Assembly: GCA_046295975.1 (NCBI GenBank) | Contig: JBKBMG010000008.1 | Coordinates: forward strand, 1 to 64,000 | Source of the DNA: UBA2357 sp046295975 | GTDB taxonomy: Bacteria; Pseudomonadota; Gammaproteobacteria; Burkholderiales; Rhodocyclaceae | DNA length: 64,000 bases | Reading direction: 5' to 3' | Shown: positions 16,635 to 25,125 of the stretch, piece by piece | Position numbering within the stretch: position 1 is the stretch's first letter | How the letters are laid out: each line of letters begins with the position of its first letter | Translations under genes and position numbers: made by a program | Notes under the pieces: model-generated | The model's database searches: none | What the model was told of the DNA's origin: nothing | What the model saw: only the letters and a program-made list of their open reading frames with translations

Positions 16635-17399
16635 GTGGCGCGCGACGAATCTCACCAACGCAAGGCATTGTGTGACATGACCTTCCATTCCGACGCGCGT
16701 GCCCGCATCCTCGTCATCGATGACGAATTGCAGATCCGGCGTTTTTTGCGGATTGGCCTGCGCAGCCAGGGCTATGTGGTCAGCGAGGCCGACACCGCTG
16801 CCGAGGGCGCCCGCATGGCGTCGAGCGGGGTCTTCGACCTCGTTATCCTCGATCTCGGCCTGCCCGATGCCGATGGCAAGACGGTGCTGGCTGCGGTCCG
16901 ACGGGTGTCGTCCGTGCCGGTGATCGTGCTGTCGGTGCGTGCGTCCGAGGCCGAGAAGGTGGCAGCGCTGGACGGCGGGGCCAACGACTACGTCACCAAA
17001 CCGTTTGGCGTCCAGGAGTTGTTTGCGCGGGTGTGCAACCTGCTGCGCCACCATGCCGGTGGGCAGACCACCGTGGCGGGCTTCGACGACGGCCGGGTAT
17101 GCATCGATCTCGTGCGGCGTCTGCTCACGGTGGACGGTGAGGCGGTGCAGCTCGGGCGCAAGGAGTACGCGGTGCTTGCGGCGCTGGCCGCCCATCCGGG
17201 CGAGGTGGTGACGCAGTCGCAACTGCTGCGCGACATCTGGGGGCCGACCCATGTGGCGCACACTCACTACCTGCGCATCGTCGTGGCCAAGCTGCGTCAG
17301 CGGCTCGGGGATGCGGCCGGGGAGCCGCGCTACATCCTCACCGAACCTGGGGTGGGCTACCGCTTCATCGCCGAAGGCGGAGCGCCGCCATCGGCGTAA
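16635..17399 (+). CDS. KdpE-like OmpR-family response regulator
   Basis: This protein has a receiver domain (ILVIDDELQIRRFL, phospho-acceptor Asp in LVILDLGLPD, Lys in NDYVTKPFG) and an OmpR/PhoB winged-helix DNA-binding domain (QLGRKEYAVLAALAAHPG ... VAHTHYLRIVVAKLRQ). The HTHYLRI segment is characteristic of KdpE. The GTG start at 16635 follows a strong GGGGAGG site about 10 bases upstream; an ATG at 16677, closer to the family norm, has only AAGG. It follows the kinase by 40 bases and should be its partner. Confidence 0.88.
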   Translation: MARDESHQRKALCDMTFHSDARARILVIDDELQIRRFLRIGLRSQGYVVSEADTAAEGARMASSGVFDLVILDLGLPDADGKTVLAAVRRVSSVPVIVLSVRASEAEKVAALDGGANDYVTKPFGVQELFARVCNLLRHHAGGQTTVAGFDDGRVCIDLVRRLLTVDGEAVQLGRKEYAVLAALAAHPGEVVTQSQLLRDIWGPTHVAHTHYLRIVVAKLRQRLGDAAGEPRYILTEPGVGYRFIAEGGAPPSA

Positions 17400-17494
17400 A
17401 GTCTGCGTAAATTCCGGGCTACCGGGGCTGTACGCGGGCTCGCGGAGCCGGACAATACGGACTCCTCAACACCGTTGCCAGTCCGAGGGTTCGA

Positions 17495-18829
17495 TTGGGA
17501 TTCAACGCCGTGCAGCACCCGGCCCGGCTTGTGCCGCTGGCCTTTTTGCTCGCCATCATCGTCGGTACGGCGCTGCTGGGCTTGCCCGCGGCGCGTGTCG
17601 GCGCCGAGCCGGCGCCGTGGCTGACCGCCTGGTTCACCGCGGTGTCGGCGGTGTGCGTGACCGGACTGGTGGTGGTGGACACCGGTACGTACTGGTCGCC
17701 GTTCGGTCAGGCCGTGATCATGCTGCTGTTCCAGCTCGGCGGCTTTGGCATGATGACCGCGGCCACGCTGCTGGGATTGCTGGTGAACCGCTCCCTGCGG
17801 CTGCGCACCAAGCTCGTCACCCAGGCCGAAACCCACGGCCTGGTGCTCGGTGACGTCACCAGTGTGGCGCGGCTGGTGCTGGTGGTCACGCTGGTGGTCG
17901 AACTGATCGTCGCCACGATACTGGCGATGCGCCTGCATTTCGGCCTTGGTTTGGGGTGGGGGGACGCGGTGTGGAGCGGCGTGTTCCACGCGGTGTCGGC
18001 ATTCAACAACGCCGGTTTCTCCATTCACAACGACAGCCTGATGCGTTATGCCACCGACGGATGGATGCTGCTGCCGGTCATGGTGGCGATCGTCGTCGGT
18101 GGCATCGGTTTTCCGGTGCTGCACGACTTGCGTTCGCGTCTGTACGATCCGCGGCACTGGTCGCTGCATACCAAGCTCACGCTATGGGGCAGCCTGCTGT
18201 TGCTCGCCCTGGGCTGGGTCGCACTGCTCGCCTTCGAGTGGCGCAACCCGGACACGCTGGGGCCGATGGCGCTGTGGGACAAGCTGTTGTCGGCTGCCTT
18301 TGCATCGGTGTCGGCACGTACCGCCGGTTTCAACACCCTCGACATTGGCGCGCTCAGCCACGAAAGCTGGGCGCTGCACTACTTTCTGATGTTCATCGGC
18401 GGCGGCAGCGCCGGCACCGCGGGTGGCGTCAAGGTTGGTACCGCGATGATCCTGTTGCTACTGGTGGTGGCGGAGATCCGCGGACGCAGCGATACCGAGG
18501 CCTTTGGTCGGCGCGTCAGCGAGTCTTCCCAGCGCCAGGCGATCACGGTGCTGGTGCTGGGCAGCGTCATGGTGGTGCTGGGTACGCTGGTGGTGTTGCG
18601 CACCACCGACATCGCCACCGATCGGGTGATCTTCGAGGTGATCTCGGCCTTTGGCACGGTGGGGCTGTCCACCGGCATCACCGCCGATCTGCCCGAGTCT
18701 GCGCAGGTCATGCTGAGCGTGCTGATGTATGTCGGTCGGGTCGGCACCGTCACGCTTGCCGCCGCGCTTGCGCTGGGTGAGCACCGCATGCCTTTCCGCT
18801 ACCCTGAGGAGCATCCCATTGTTGGCTAG
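17495..18829 (+). CDS. TrkH/KtrB-type potassium transporter subunit
   Basis: This 444-residue integral membrane protein has the four-loop K+ channel-like architecture. P-loop filter motifs are visible as VSAVCVTGLVVVD, SAFNNAGFS, SARTAGFNTLD and SAFGTVGLSTG. Length and lack of long N-terminal helices fit KtrB rather than TrkH. A TTG start at 17495 follows a GAGGG site about 8 bases upstream. It overlaps the downstream regulatory subunit, and follows a KdpDE-like pair by ~95 bases, so the four genes probably form one K+-responsive unit. Confidence 0.88.
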   Translation: MGFNAVQHPARLVPLAFLLAIIVGTALLGLPAARVGAEPAPWLTAWFTAVSAVCVTGLVVVDTGTYWSPFGQAVIMLLFQLGGFGMMTAATLLGLLVNRSLRLRTKLVTQAETHGLVLGDVTSVARLVLVVTLVVELIVATILAMRLHFGLGLGWGDAVWSGVFHAVSAFNNAGFSIHNDSLMRYATDGWMLLPVMVAIVVGGIGFPVLHDLRSRLYDPRHWSLHTKLTLWGSLLLLALGWVALLAFEWRNPDTLGPMALWDKLLSAAFASVSARTAGFNTLDIGALSHESWALHYFLMFIGGGSAGTAGGVKVGTAMILLLLVVAEIRGRSDTEAFGRRVSESSQRQAITVLVLGSVMVVLGTLVVLRTTDIATDRVIFEVISAFGTVGLSTGITADLPESAQVMLSVLMYVGRVGTVTLAAALALGEHRMPFRYPEEHPIVG

Positions 18830-19520
18830 GCTATTTACCGAACAGTTTGCCTTTTCCAAGGGCGACAGTGTGGTCGTCATCGGCCTGGGGCGCTTCGGCA
18901 GTGCCGTGGCGAAGTCGTTGATGCAGCTCGGTCACGACGTCATGGGCATAGACCGTGACGCCGAACCGGTGCATGAGTGGGCGGATCTGCTCACCCATAC
19001 CGTGCAGGCCGATTCGACCAACACCATGATCATGCGCCAGCTCGGCGTCGCCGATTTCGCCCACGCCATCGTCGGCATCGGCACCGATCTGGCCGCCAGC
19101 CTGATGACCGTGATGGCGCTTACCGAACTCGGCATCAAGGACATCTGGGTGAAGGCACTGACGGCCGAGCACGGCAGGATCGCCCAGCGCATCGGCGCGC
19201 ATCACGTGGTCTACCCCGAGGCCGACATGGGCGAGCGCGTTGCCCACCTGATCAGCGGCCGCATGATGGACTACATCGAGTTCGATGACGGCTTTGCCAT
19301 CGCCAAGATCCATGCACCGGTCGCCACCCACGACAAGACGCTGGCCGAGTCCGGGGTGCGCGAGAAATTCGGCGTGACCATCGTCGGCGTCAAGCGTGCC
19401 AACCTGGACTTTGAGCATGCCACGCCGTCCACGATGATTCTTGCAGGCGACCTGTTGATCGTCTCTGGTCCCACGCGACAGGTGGAGGGCTTCGCCGCCC
19501 GCACCCGCACCCGTTCCTGA
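18819..19520 (+). CDS. TrkA/KtrA-type potassium uptake regulatory subunit
   Basis: This 233-residue cytosolic RCK protein has an N-terminal Rossmann fold with VVIGLGRFGSAVA (nucleotide-binding glycines), then DADSTN-like VQADSTN, and a C-terminal RCK_C domain (~145-225). No ATG is available at the right place. A TTG at 18819 has GAGGAG 7 bases upstream and overlaps the transporter stop by 11 bases, so translation is probably coupled. It should gate the KtrB-like channel by ATP/ADP or NAD(H) binding. Confidence 0.87.
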   Translation: MLARLFTEQFAFSKGDSVVVIGLGRFGSAVAKSLMQLGHDVMGIDRDAEPVHEWADLLTHTVQADSTNTMIMRQLGVADFAHAIVGIGTDLAASLMTVMALTELGIKDIWVKALTAEHGRIAQRIGAHHVVYPEADMGERVAHLISGRMMDYIEFDDGFAIAKIHAPVATHDKTLAESGVREKFGVTIVGVKRANLDFEHATPSTMILAGDLLIVSGPTRQVEGFAARTRTRS

Positions 19521-19628
19521 GGCGCCCCGAGTCGGTGCTGCCGCGGCGGGGCGATGCTTCCGGGTGGCTTCGCACAAGCTCGCTGGGGTATGCTTGGGTG
19601 CTTGGACGAACCATACGGGGAGTTGCCC

Positions 19629-20117
19629 TTGACCATAGACTGGAGCATTTCGCCGGCCGCGCTGTGGGCGCTGGCGGGGGTGTTGCTGATTCTGTCCGAG
19701 TTCGCCCTGCCCGGCGTGATCGCGGTGTTCTTCGGTGTTGCGGCCTTGTTGGTGGCGGTGCTGCTGGTGCTGGGCCTGCCCTTGTCGCTGAACGTGCAGA
19801 TCCTGATATTCGGGGGGCTGGCGGTGGTGTTGCTGCTGGCGGCGCGCAACCGGGTGCGGGGGTGGTTCCGCGGGCGCTCGGAGCAGGCGAGCGACGGTGT
19901 GGAGGTGTTGCAGGCCGGGGTGCCGGTGGCGGCTGCGGCTGATTTCGCGGATGGCCGAGGCGTGGTGACATACCGCGGCGCACGCTGGAATGCCGAACTG
20001 GTGGAGCCGGACGAGGCGGTGGCCGCCGGCCGCCGCCTGTGGATTGCGAGCCGCCATGGGCTGGTGCTGAGGGTCAGCGTGCATGAGCCTGCCCAAGGCG
20101 CCGCGCCGCGTGCCTGA
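19629..20117 (+). CDS. NfeD-family membrane protein
   Basis: This 162-residue short-form NfeD has an N-terminal membrane region (~8-70, ALAGVLLILSEFALPGVIAVFFGVAA in effect two to three helices) and a C-terminal OB-fold (~95-155, with GVVTYRGARWNAEL). NfeD proteins pair with SPFH/stomatin-like proteins, and one follows directly. I chose the TTG at 19629, which has GGGGAG 6 bases upstream; an ATG at 19590 is an alternative. The pair probably works in membrane microdomain organisation or membrane protein quality control. Confidence 0.85.
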   Translation: MTIDWSISPAALWALAGVLLILSEFALPGVIAVFFGVAALLVAVLLVLGLPLSLNVQILIFGGLAVVLLLAARNRVRGWFRGRSEQASDGVEVLQAGVPVAAAADFADGRGVVTYRGARWNAELVEPDEAVAAGRRLWIASRHGLVLRVSVHEPAQGAAPRA

Positions 20118-20230
20118 GTGCCGATGTCCGCCCCCGTCATTCCGGCAGTGTTGCGCCCGTTTGTTCCGCCGTCCCCGATCTGCGTGACTTTCCCGATTCC
20201 TCTGTTTCCCTTGTTGCCTGGAGTGCTTGC

Positions 20231-21169
20231 ATGAACACCGTGGATATTTCCACCCTGATTTCCCTGGTCGTCCTGGCGATCGTTGTCGTCGCGCTGATCA
20301 AGTCGGCGCAGATCGTGCCCCAGCGTTCGGCCTACATCGTGGAGCGCCTGGGCAAGTACTCGCGCACGCTGGACGCGGGCTTCCACATCCTGATCCCCTT
20401 CATCGACCGAGTGGCCTACCGCCAGACGCTCAAGGAAGAGGCGGTGGACGTGCCCAAGCAGCAGTGCATCACCAAGGACAACATCAGCGTGTCGGTGGAT
20501 GGCGTGCTCTACCTGCAGGTGGTGGATCCGCATGCCGCCAGCTACGGCATCAGCGACTATCGCTACGCGGCGATGAGCCTCGCCCAGACGACCTTGCGTT
20601 CGGTGGTGGGCCAGATCGAACTGGACAAGTCCTTCGAGGAGCGCGCCAAGATCAACGAGGAAGTGGTGAAGGCGCTGGACGACGCCGCCGAGCCGTGGGG
20701 TGTGAAGGTGCTGCGCTACGAGATCGCCGACATTCTCTTGCCCAACACGATCACCGATGCACTCGAGCAGCAGATGCGCGCCGAGCGCGAGCGCCGCGCG
20801 GTGGTGGCGCGCTCGGAAGGCGAGCGCCAGGAGAAGATCAACATCTCCGAAGGTGAGAAGGCCCAGATCATCAACTTGTCGATGGCCGAGAAGGAGAAGC
20901 AGATCAACGAGGCCGAGGGCAAGGCGCGCGAGATCCAGATGATCGCCGCCGCCACCGCCTTCGGCATCGAGCGCATCGCCGAGGCGATCAACAAGCCCGG
21001 CGGCAAGGACGCGGTGAGCCTGCGCATCGCCGAGCAGTACGTGAAAGAGTTCGGCAACCTTGCCCGTACCAACAACACCTTGATCCTGCCGGCCGAGCTC
21101 AGCAACATCGGCGGCGCGGTGGCCGGCCTGGCGGAGGTGCTCAAGGCGGGGCAAGCGCCGCGCGGCTGA
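20231..21169 (+). CDS. SPFH/stomatin-like protein (QmcA/paraslipin type)
   Basis: This is a 312-residue protein. One N-terminal membrane anchor (~8-28) is followed by the SPFH/Band 7 domain (~30-200; QRSAYIVERLGKYSRTLDAG, FIDRVAYRQ, CITKDNISVSVDG) and an alpha-helical, heptad-rich C-terminal part (AERERRAVVARSEGERQEK). It is likely to form oligomeric rings in the inner membrane. Its NfeD partner is just upstream, the classical pairing. The sequence and length fit the QmcA/YbbK group. Confidence 0.9.
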   Translation: MNTVDISTLISLVVLAIVVVALIKSAQIVPQRSAYIVERLGKYSRTLDAGFHILIPFIDRVAYRQTLKEEAVDVPKQQCITKDNISVSVDGVLYLQVVDPHAASYGISDYRYAAMSLAQTTLRSVVGQIELDKSFEERAKINEEVVKALDDAAEPWGVKVLRYEIADILLPNTITDALEQQMRAERERRAVVARSEGERQEKINISEGEKAQIINLSMAEKEKQINEAEGKAREIQMIAAATAFGIERIAEAINKPGGKDAVSLRIAEQYVKEFGNLARTNNTLILPAELSNIGGAVAGLAEVLKAGQAPRG

Positions 21170-21181
21170 CACCCGCTTCCG

Positions 21182-23041
21182 CTAAAGCGGCCAGACCCAC
21201 AGCAGCATCGGCACGCCGATCGCGACCACCAGGATTTCCAGCGGCAGCCCCAGCCGCCAGTAGTCGCCGAAGCGGAAGCCGCCAGGGCCGAGGATCAAGG
21301 TGTTGTTCTGGTGCCCGATCGGCGTCAGGAAGGCGCACGACGCGCCGATCGCCACTGCCATCAGAAAGGCGTCCGAGCTGGCGCCGAGCTGGCTGGCGGT
21401 GCTGATCGCGATGGGACACATCACCGCCGCCGTGGCGGCATTGTTCATGAAGTCCGACAGCACCATCGTCACCACCAGCACCAGGGTCAGGGCCACCACC
21501 GGTTGGCCGCGGGCCACGTCGTCGAGCAAGGCCTTGGCGACGAGGTCGGCGGTGCCGGTGTCGGCCATGGCGCCGGCCACTGGCATCAGCGCGGCGAGCA
21601 GGACCACCACCGGCCAGTCCACGGCCTCATATACCTTGCGCAGTGCGATGATGCGCAACAGCATGAAGGCCACCACCGCAGCCGCGAAGGCCACCGCGGC
21701 AGGCAGCAGGCCGGTGGCGGCGGCGGCCACGGCGAGCGACATCAGCCCGCCCGACAGGGTGGCGCGGCGGCGGTCGGGAATGCGGATCTCTCGCTCGGCC
21801 AGCGGCACGCAGCCGAACTCCGCAGCAAAGGCCGACAAGGCTTGCGCCGGGCCCTGCATCAGCAGCACGTCACCGGCTTCTATGCGGGTGGCGCGCAGCC
21901 GCTTCACGCTGCGGTTGCCCTGGCGCGAGACGGCGAGCAGGTTGAGCCCATAGCGGGTACGCAAAGCGATGTCGGTGGCGGAGCGGCCGACGAGGTGACC
22001 GTGGGGCATGGCCACCAGTTCCTGGGTCAGGGTCTCGTCCTCGTCGGGGGCGGGGTCGTCACCGTCCGCCGGCTTGGTGCCCACCTCCGGCGCTGCTGCC
22101 TGGTTCCGCGCCACACCGGTGCCGGCATCGTCCTGCGCTGCGTCGTCCGGCAGCACCGCCTCTTCGAGTGCCAGGCCGAGTCCGCTCAAGGCGACGGCCA
22201 GGCCCTCCGGCTCGGCCTCGATCACCAGAATGTCGCCGGCGCGCAGGCGATGGCGTCGGCTTGGGGCGGAGATGCGTACGTCGTTGCGCACCAGCCCGAT
22301 CACCTGGGCGTCGGCTTCATCGAGCTGGCGCTCGATCGCCGCGAGCGAGCGGCCGAGTGCCGGACCGTCCTCGACCACGCGCACTTCGGTCAGGTAGGCG
22401 GCGGTGTCAAAGCCGTTGCCGCCCACCTGGCCCCGTGCCGGTACCAGGCGCCAGCCGACGGTGGCGACGAAGGCTACCCCCAGCGCAGCCACCGCCAGCC
22501 CTACCGGGGTGAAGTCGAACATGCGGAAACTGCCCAGCCCTGCACTTTCGCGAAAGCCGGCGACGATGAGGTTGGGTGGGGTGCCGATCATCGTGACCAT
22601 GCCGCCCAGAATCGTGCCGAAAGCCAGTGGCATCAGCAGCCGGCCGGGTGGGCGCTTCTGCCGCGTCGCCAGTTGCAGCGCGATCGGCATCAGCAGGGCC
22701 AGCGCGCCGACGTTGTTCATGAAGGCCGACAGGCCTGCGCCCAGCCCGGTCAGCGCCGCCAGCGTGGCGACCGGGCCGGCCGAGGTGGGTAACAGGCGCC
22801 GTGCCAGGGCGTCGATGGCGCCACTGTCCTGCAGCCCGAAGCTCAGTACCAGTACGCAGGCCACGGTGATGACTGCGGGGTGGCCGAAGCCGGCGAAGGC
22901 CTGATCGGCCGGCACCAGGCCGACGAACACGCAGGCGAGCAGGGCGCTGGCGGCGACCACGTCGTGGCGCCAGCGCCCCCATAGGAAGGCGGCGACGGTG
23001 GCGAGCAGGATGAAGACGATCGCGATCTGTTCGGTCGACAC
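21182..23041 (-). CDS. SLC13/DASS-type permease with two RCK_C domains
   Basis: This 619-residue inner-membrane transporter has two hydrophobic halves, each with a typical SNT-like signature (FMNNVGALALLMPIAL and FMNNAATAAVMCPIAI; TMIGTPPNLIVAG). They flank a soluble middle with two TrkA-C/RCK_C domains (~215-300 and ~340-420). Such proteins transport dicarboxylates, sulfate or similar anions, with the RCK_C modules gating. The GTG at 23041 follows GGGAG at 7 bases and is preferred to a TTG 21 bases upstream. The substrate cannot be predicted. Confidence 0.85.
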   Translation of the reverse strand: MSTEQIAIVFILLATVAAFLWGRWRHDVVAASALLACVFVGLVPADQAFAGFGHPAVITVACVLVLSFGLQDSGAIDALARRLLPTSAGPVATLAALTGLGAGLSAFMNNVGALALLMPIALQLATRQKRPPGRLLMPLAFGTILGGMVTMIGTPPNLIVAGFRESAGLGSFRMFDFTPVGLAVAALGVAFVATVGWRLVPARGQVGGNGFDTAAYLTEVRVVEDGPALGRSLAAIERQLDEADAQVIGLVRNDVRISAPSRRHRLRAGDILVIEAEPEGLAVALSGLGLALEEAVLPDDAAQDDAGTGVARNQAAAPEVGTKPADGDDPAPDEDETLTQELVAMPHGHLVGRSATDIALRTRYGLNLLAVSRQGNRSVKRLRATRIEAGDVLLMQGPAQALSAFAAEFGCVPLAEREIRIPDRRRATLSGGLMSLAVAAAATGLLPAAVAFAAAVVAFMLLRIIALRKVYEAVDWPVVVLLAALMPVAGAMADTGTADLVAKALLDDVARGQPVVALTLVLVVTMVLSDFMNNAATAAVMCPIAISTASQLGASSDAFLMAVAIGASCAFLTPIGHQNNTLILGPGGFRFGDYWRLGLPLEILVVAIGVPMLLWVWPL

Positions 23042-23170
23042 GTGCGGGACTCCCGGAGACAATTCACCTGGGCGTGCGCATGCGCACTCGCGGCGGAGGT
23101 CGTGGTTACGACTCTAGCATGCCCGCGGGACGGCCCCGTGCGGCTGCAATCGAACAGGATGAAAGCAAAC

Positions 23171-24154
23171 ATGAAGATCTACGTTGCCGGGCATCGCGGC
23201 ATGGTGGGGTCGGCGATCGTGCGCCGGTTGCAGGCCCGGCGTGCGGCCGGCGAGGCGCTGGAGCTGGTGCTGCGCACCCGTGCCGAGCTGGACCTGACCG
23301 ACCAGCAGGCGGTGCGTGCTTTCCTGCAGGCCGAACGGCCCGACGTGGTGGTGGTCGCCGCCGCACGGGTAGGCGGCATTCATGCCAACAACACCTATCC
23401 GGCGCAGTTCATCTACGAAAACCTGATGATCGAGTGCAATCTCGTCCATCAGGCCTGGGCGGCGGGCGTGCGGCGCCTGCTGTTCCTGGGCAGCTCGTGC
23501 ATCTACCCGCGGCTGGCGCCGCAGCCTATGGCCGAGGACGCCTTGCTCACCGGCACCCTGGAACCCACCAACGAGCCCTACGCCATCGCCAAGATCGCCG
23601 GCATCAAGCTGTGCGAGAGCTATAACCGCCAGTATGGCGAGTCGCACGGGGTGGACTACCGCAGCGTGATGCCCACCAATCTCTATGGCCCCGGCGACAA
23701 CTTCCACCCGGACAACGCCCATGTGGTGCCGGCGCTGCTGCGCCGCTTTCACGAGGCCGCGCGTGCCGGCGCCGAGGAGGTGGTGGTGTGGGGCAGCGGC
23801 GCGCCACTGCGCGAGTTCCTGCACGTGGACGACATGGCCGAGGCGTCGCTGTTCGTGCTCGATCTGCCGGCCGAGACCTATCGTGCCCACACCCAGGCGA
23901 TGCTGTCGCACATCAATGTCGGCAGCGGCAACGAGGTGAGTATTCGCGAGCTGGCGACGCTGGTGGCCGAGGTCACCGGCTTCGGCGGTCGCATCGTCTT
24001 CGATGCGAGCAAGCCGGACGGCACACCACGCAAGCTGATGGACGTCTCACGCCTGGCCGGCATGGGTTGGCGTGCGCGTATCGGATTGCGCGAGGGGCTG
24101 GCCGACGCCTATCGCGGCTATCTGGCCGCCGGGGCGGAGGCGCGGGAGCGCTGA
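23171..24154 (+). CDS. fcl: GDP-L-fucose synthase
   Basis: This 327-residue short-chain dehydrogenase/epimerase converts GDP-4-keto-6-deoxy-mannose to GDP-L-fucose. The NADP-binding GHRGMVGSAI (7-16), the SSCIYPR segment, the catalytic Tyr-Lys in EPYAIAKIAG (~138-143), and the PTNLYGPGDNFH motif are all family hallmarks. The internal ATG at 23171 is chosen because the family begins MKIYVAGHRG. No GDP-mannose dehydratase or glycosyltransferase lies nearby, so the surface-polysaccharide partners must be elsewhere. Confidence 0.92.
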   Translation: MKIYVAGHRGMVGSAIVRRLQARRAAGEALELVLRTRAELDLTDQQAVRAFLQAERPDVVVVAAARVGGIHANNTYPAQFIYENLMIECNLVHQAWAAGVRRLLFLGSSCIYPRLAPQPMAEDALLTGTLEPTNEPYAIAKIAGIKLCESYNRQYGESHGVDYRSVMPTNLYGPGDNFHPDNAHVVPALLRRFHEAARAGAEEVVVWGSGAPLREFLHVDDMAEASLFVLDLPAETYRAHTQAMLSHINVGSGNEVSIRELATLVAEVTGFGGRIVFDASKPDGTPRKLMDVSRLAGMGWRARIGLREGLADAYRGYLAAGAEARER

Positions 24155-24184
24155 GGGCCTGGCCTGCACCGCCAGGTCCGCTCG

Positions 24185-24871
24185 TCAGGCCGGGGCCGGC
24201 AGCCCATCAGTCGGCGCTTCTGCGGCGGGCGTGTCGTCGGGCAGTACCGCTTCCAGTCTTTGCAGATGCGCTTCCGGCAGCGTGATACGCAGTTGCGCAC
24301 GTACCTTGAGCGCGTAGTCGCGGCCGGAGCGCTCGTCGATGAAACACAGCGCCGCCATCACCGCATCCACCACCTCTTGCTCGGCACGGCTGGTATGTAG
24401 GTCCACCGCCCGGGCCGATGCATCGGGGTGGCGCATCAACTGCAGCATATCCACCATGTACAGCTTGGTGGCCGCCAGCGAGCGGCGCCCTCTGGAGGGG
24501 GGTGCCTCGGCCTTTGCTGGCTCCACTGGTGGGCTGGGCGTGGGCGTGGGCGATGGTGGATCGGTGGGGCGGTGGCCGCGCACCAGTCGGGACAGCACCG
24601 GGGGCATGCCGATGGTGGGGCGATCGGCGTCGTCGGGCGTAGCCGGTGCCGGCGAGGCGTCGGTTTCGGCGAGATCAGGGGTTTCGACCAGATAGCCTTG
24701 GTCGATCAGGCGTGCCAACAGCGCCTGCGCATCGGCACCCAGCATGCCGATCAAGTCGGCGCGGGAGCGCCGGCCGTCCGCGAGTATCACCACGCGGCGG
24801 TCGCGTGCGCTCAGGTCCGGGCTGCGGCTGTCGATGGCCTCACGGGCCTTGGCGGTTTTCTGCAGAGTCAT
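24185..24871 (-). CDS. Hypothetical protein with winged-helix-like N-terminus
   Basis: This 228-residue soluble protein has two regions. Residues ~15-65 (LSARDRRVVILADGRRSRADLIGMLG ... RLIDQGYLV, in pieces) look like a small winged-helix module of the kind seen in beta-proteobacterial signalling proteins. A Pro/Ala/Asp-rich disordered linker (~66-125) leads to an alpha-helical C-terminus (~126-215). No family name is recognised. It stands between fcl and the EAL-GGDEF gene and is transcribed away from the latter. Confidence 0.6.
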   Translation of the reverse strand: MTLQKTAKAREAIDSRSPDLSARDRRVVILADGRRSRADLIGMLGADAQALLARLIDQGYLVETPDLAETDASPAPATPDDADRPTIGMPPVLSRLVRGHRPTDPPSPTPTPSPPVEPAKAEAPPSRGRRSLAATKLYMVDMLQLMRHPDASARAVDLHTSRAEQEVVDAVMAALCFIDERSGRDYALKVRAQLRITLPEAHLQRLEAVLPDDTPAAEAPTDGLPAPA

Positions 24872-25125
24872 GATCCGGTCGGCCGATCACGAAAGGCCGC
24901 ACTGTAGGCGAACGCCGTTAAAGTCTTGTTACATGTCCGCCGGCCCGCTCACTATAGGGCGTCCGGGTGGGCTGCAGTCCGCGCCGGAGTGCCGTGAGCA
25001 GGCAAGCATCGACGACACCGCTTGCTGGGGCCTCCCTCCGCTGTCCCACCGTTGGGGCCTACGTAAGAATTGTTTAACCGGGCCGCGCTAGACTTCATGC
25101 CCCAAGTCTGTCAGGGCCTGCCGTG

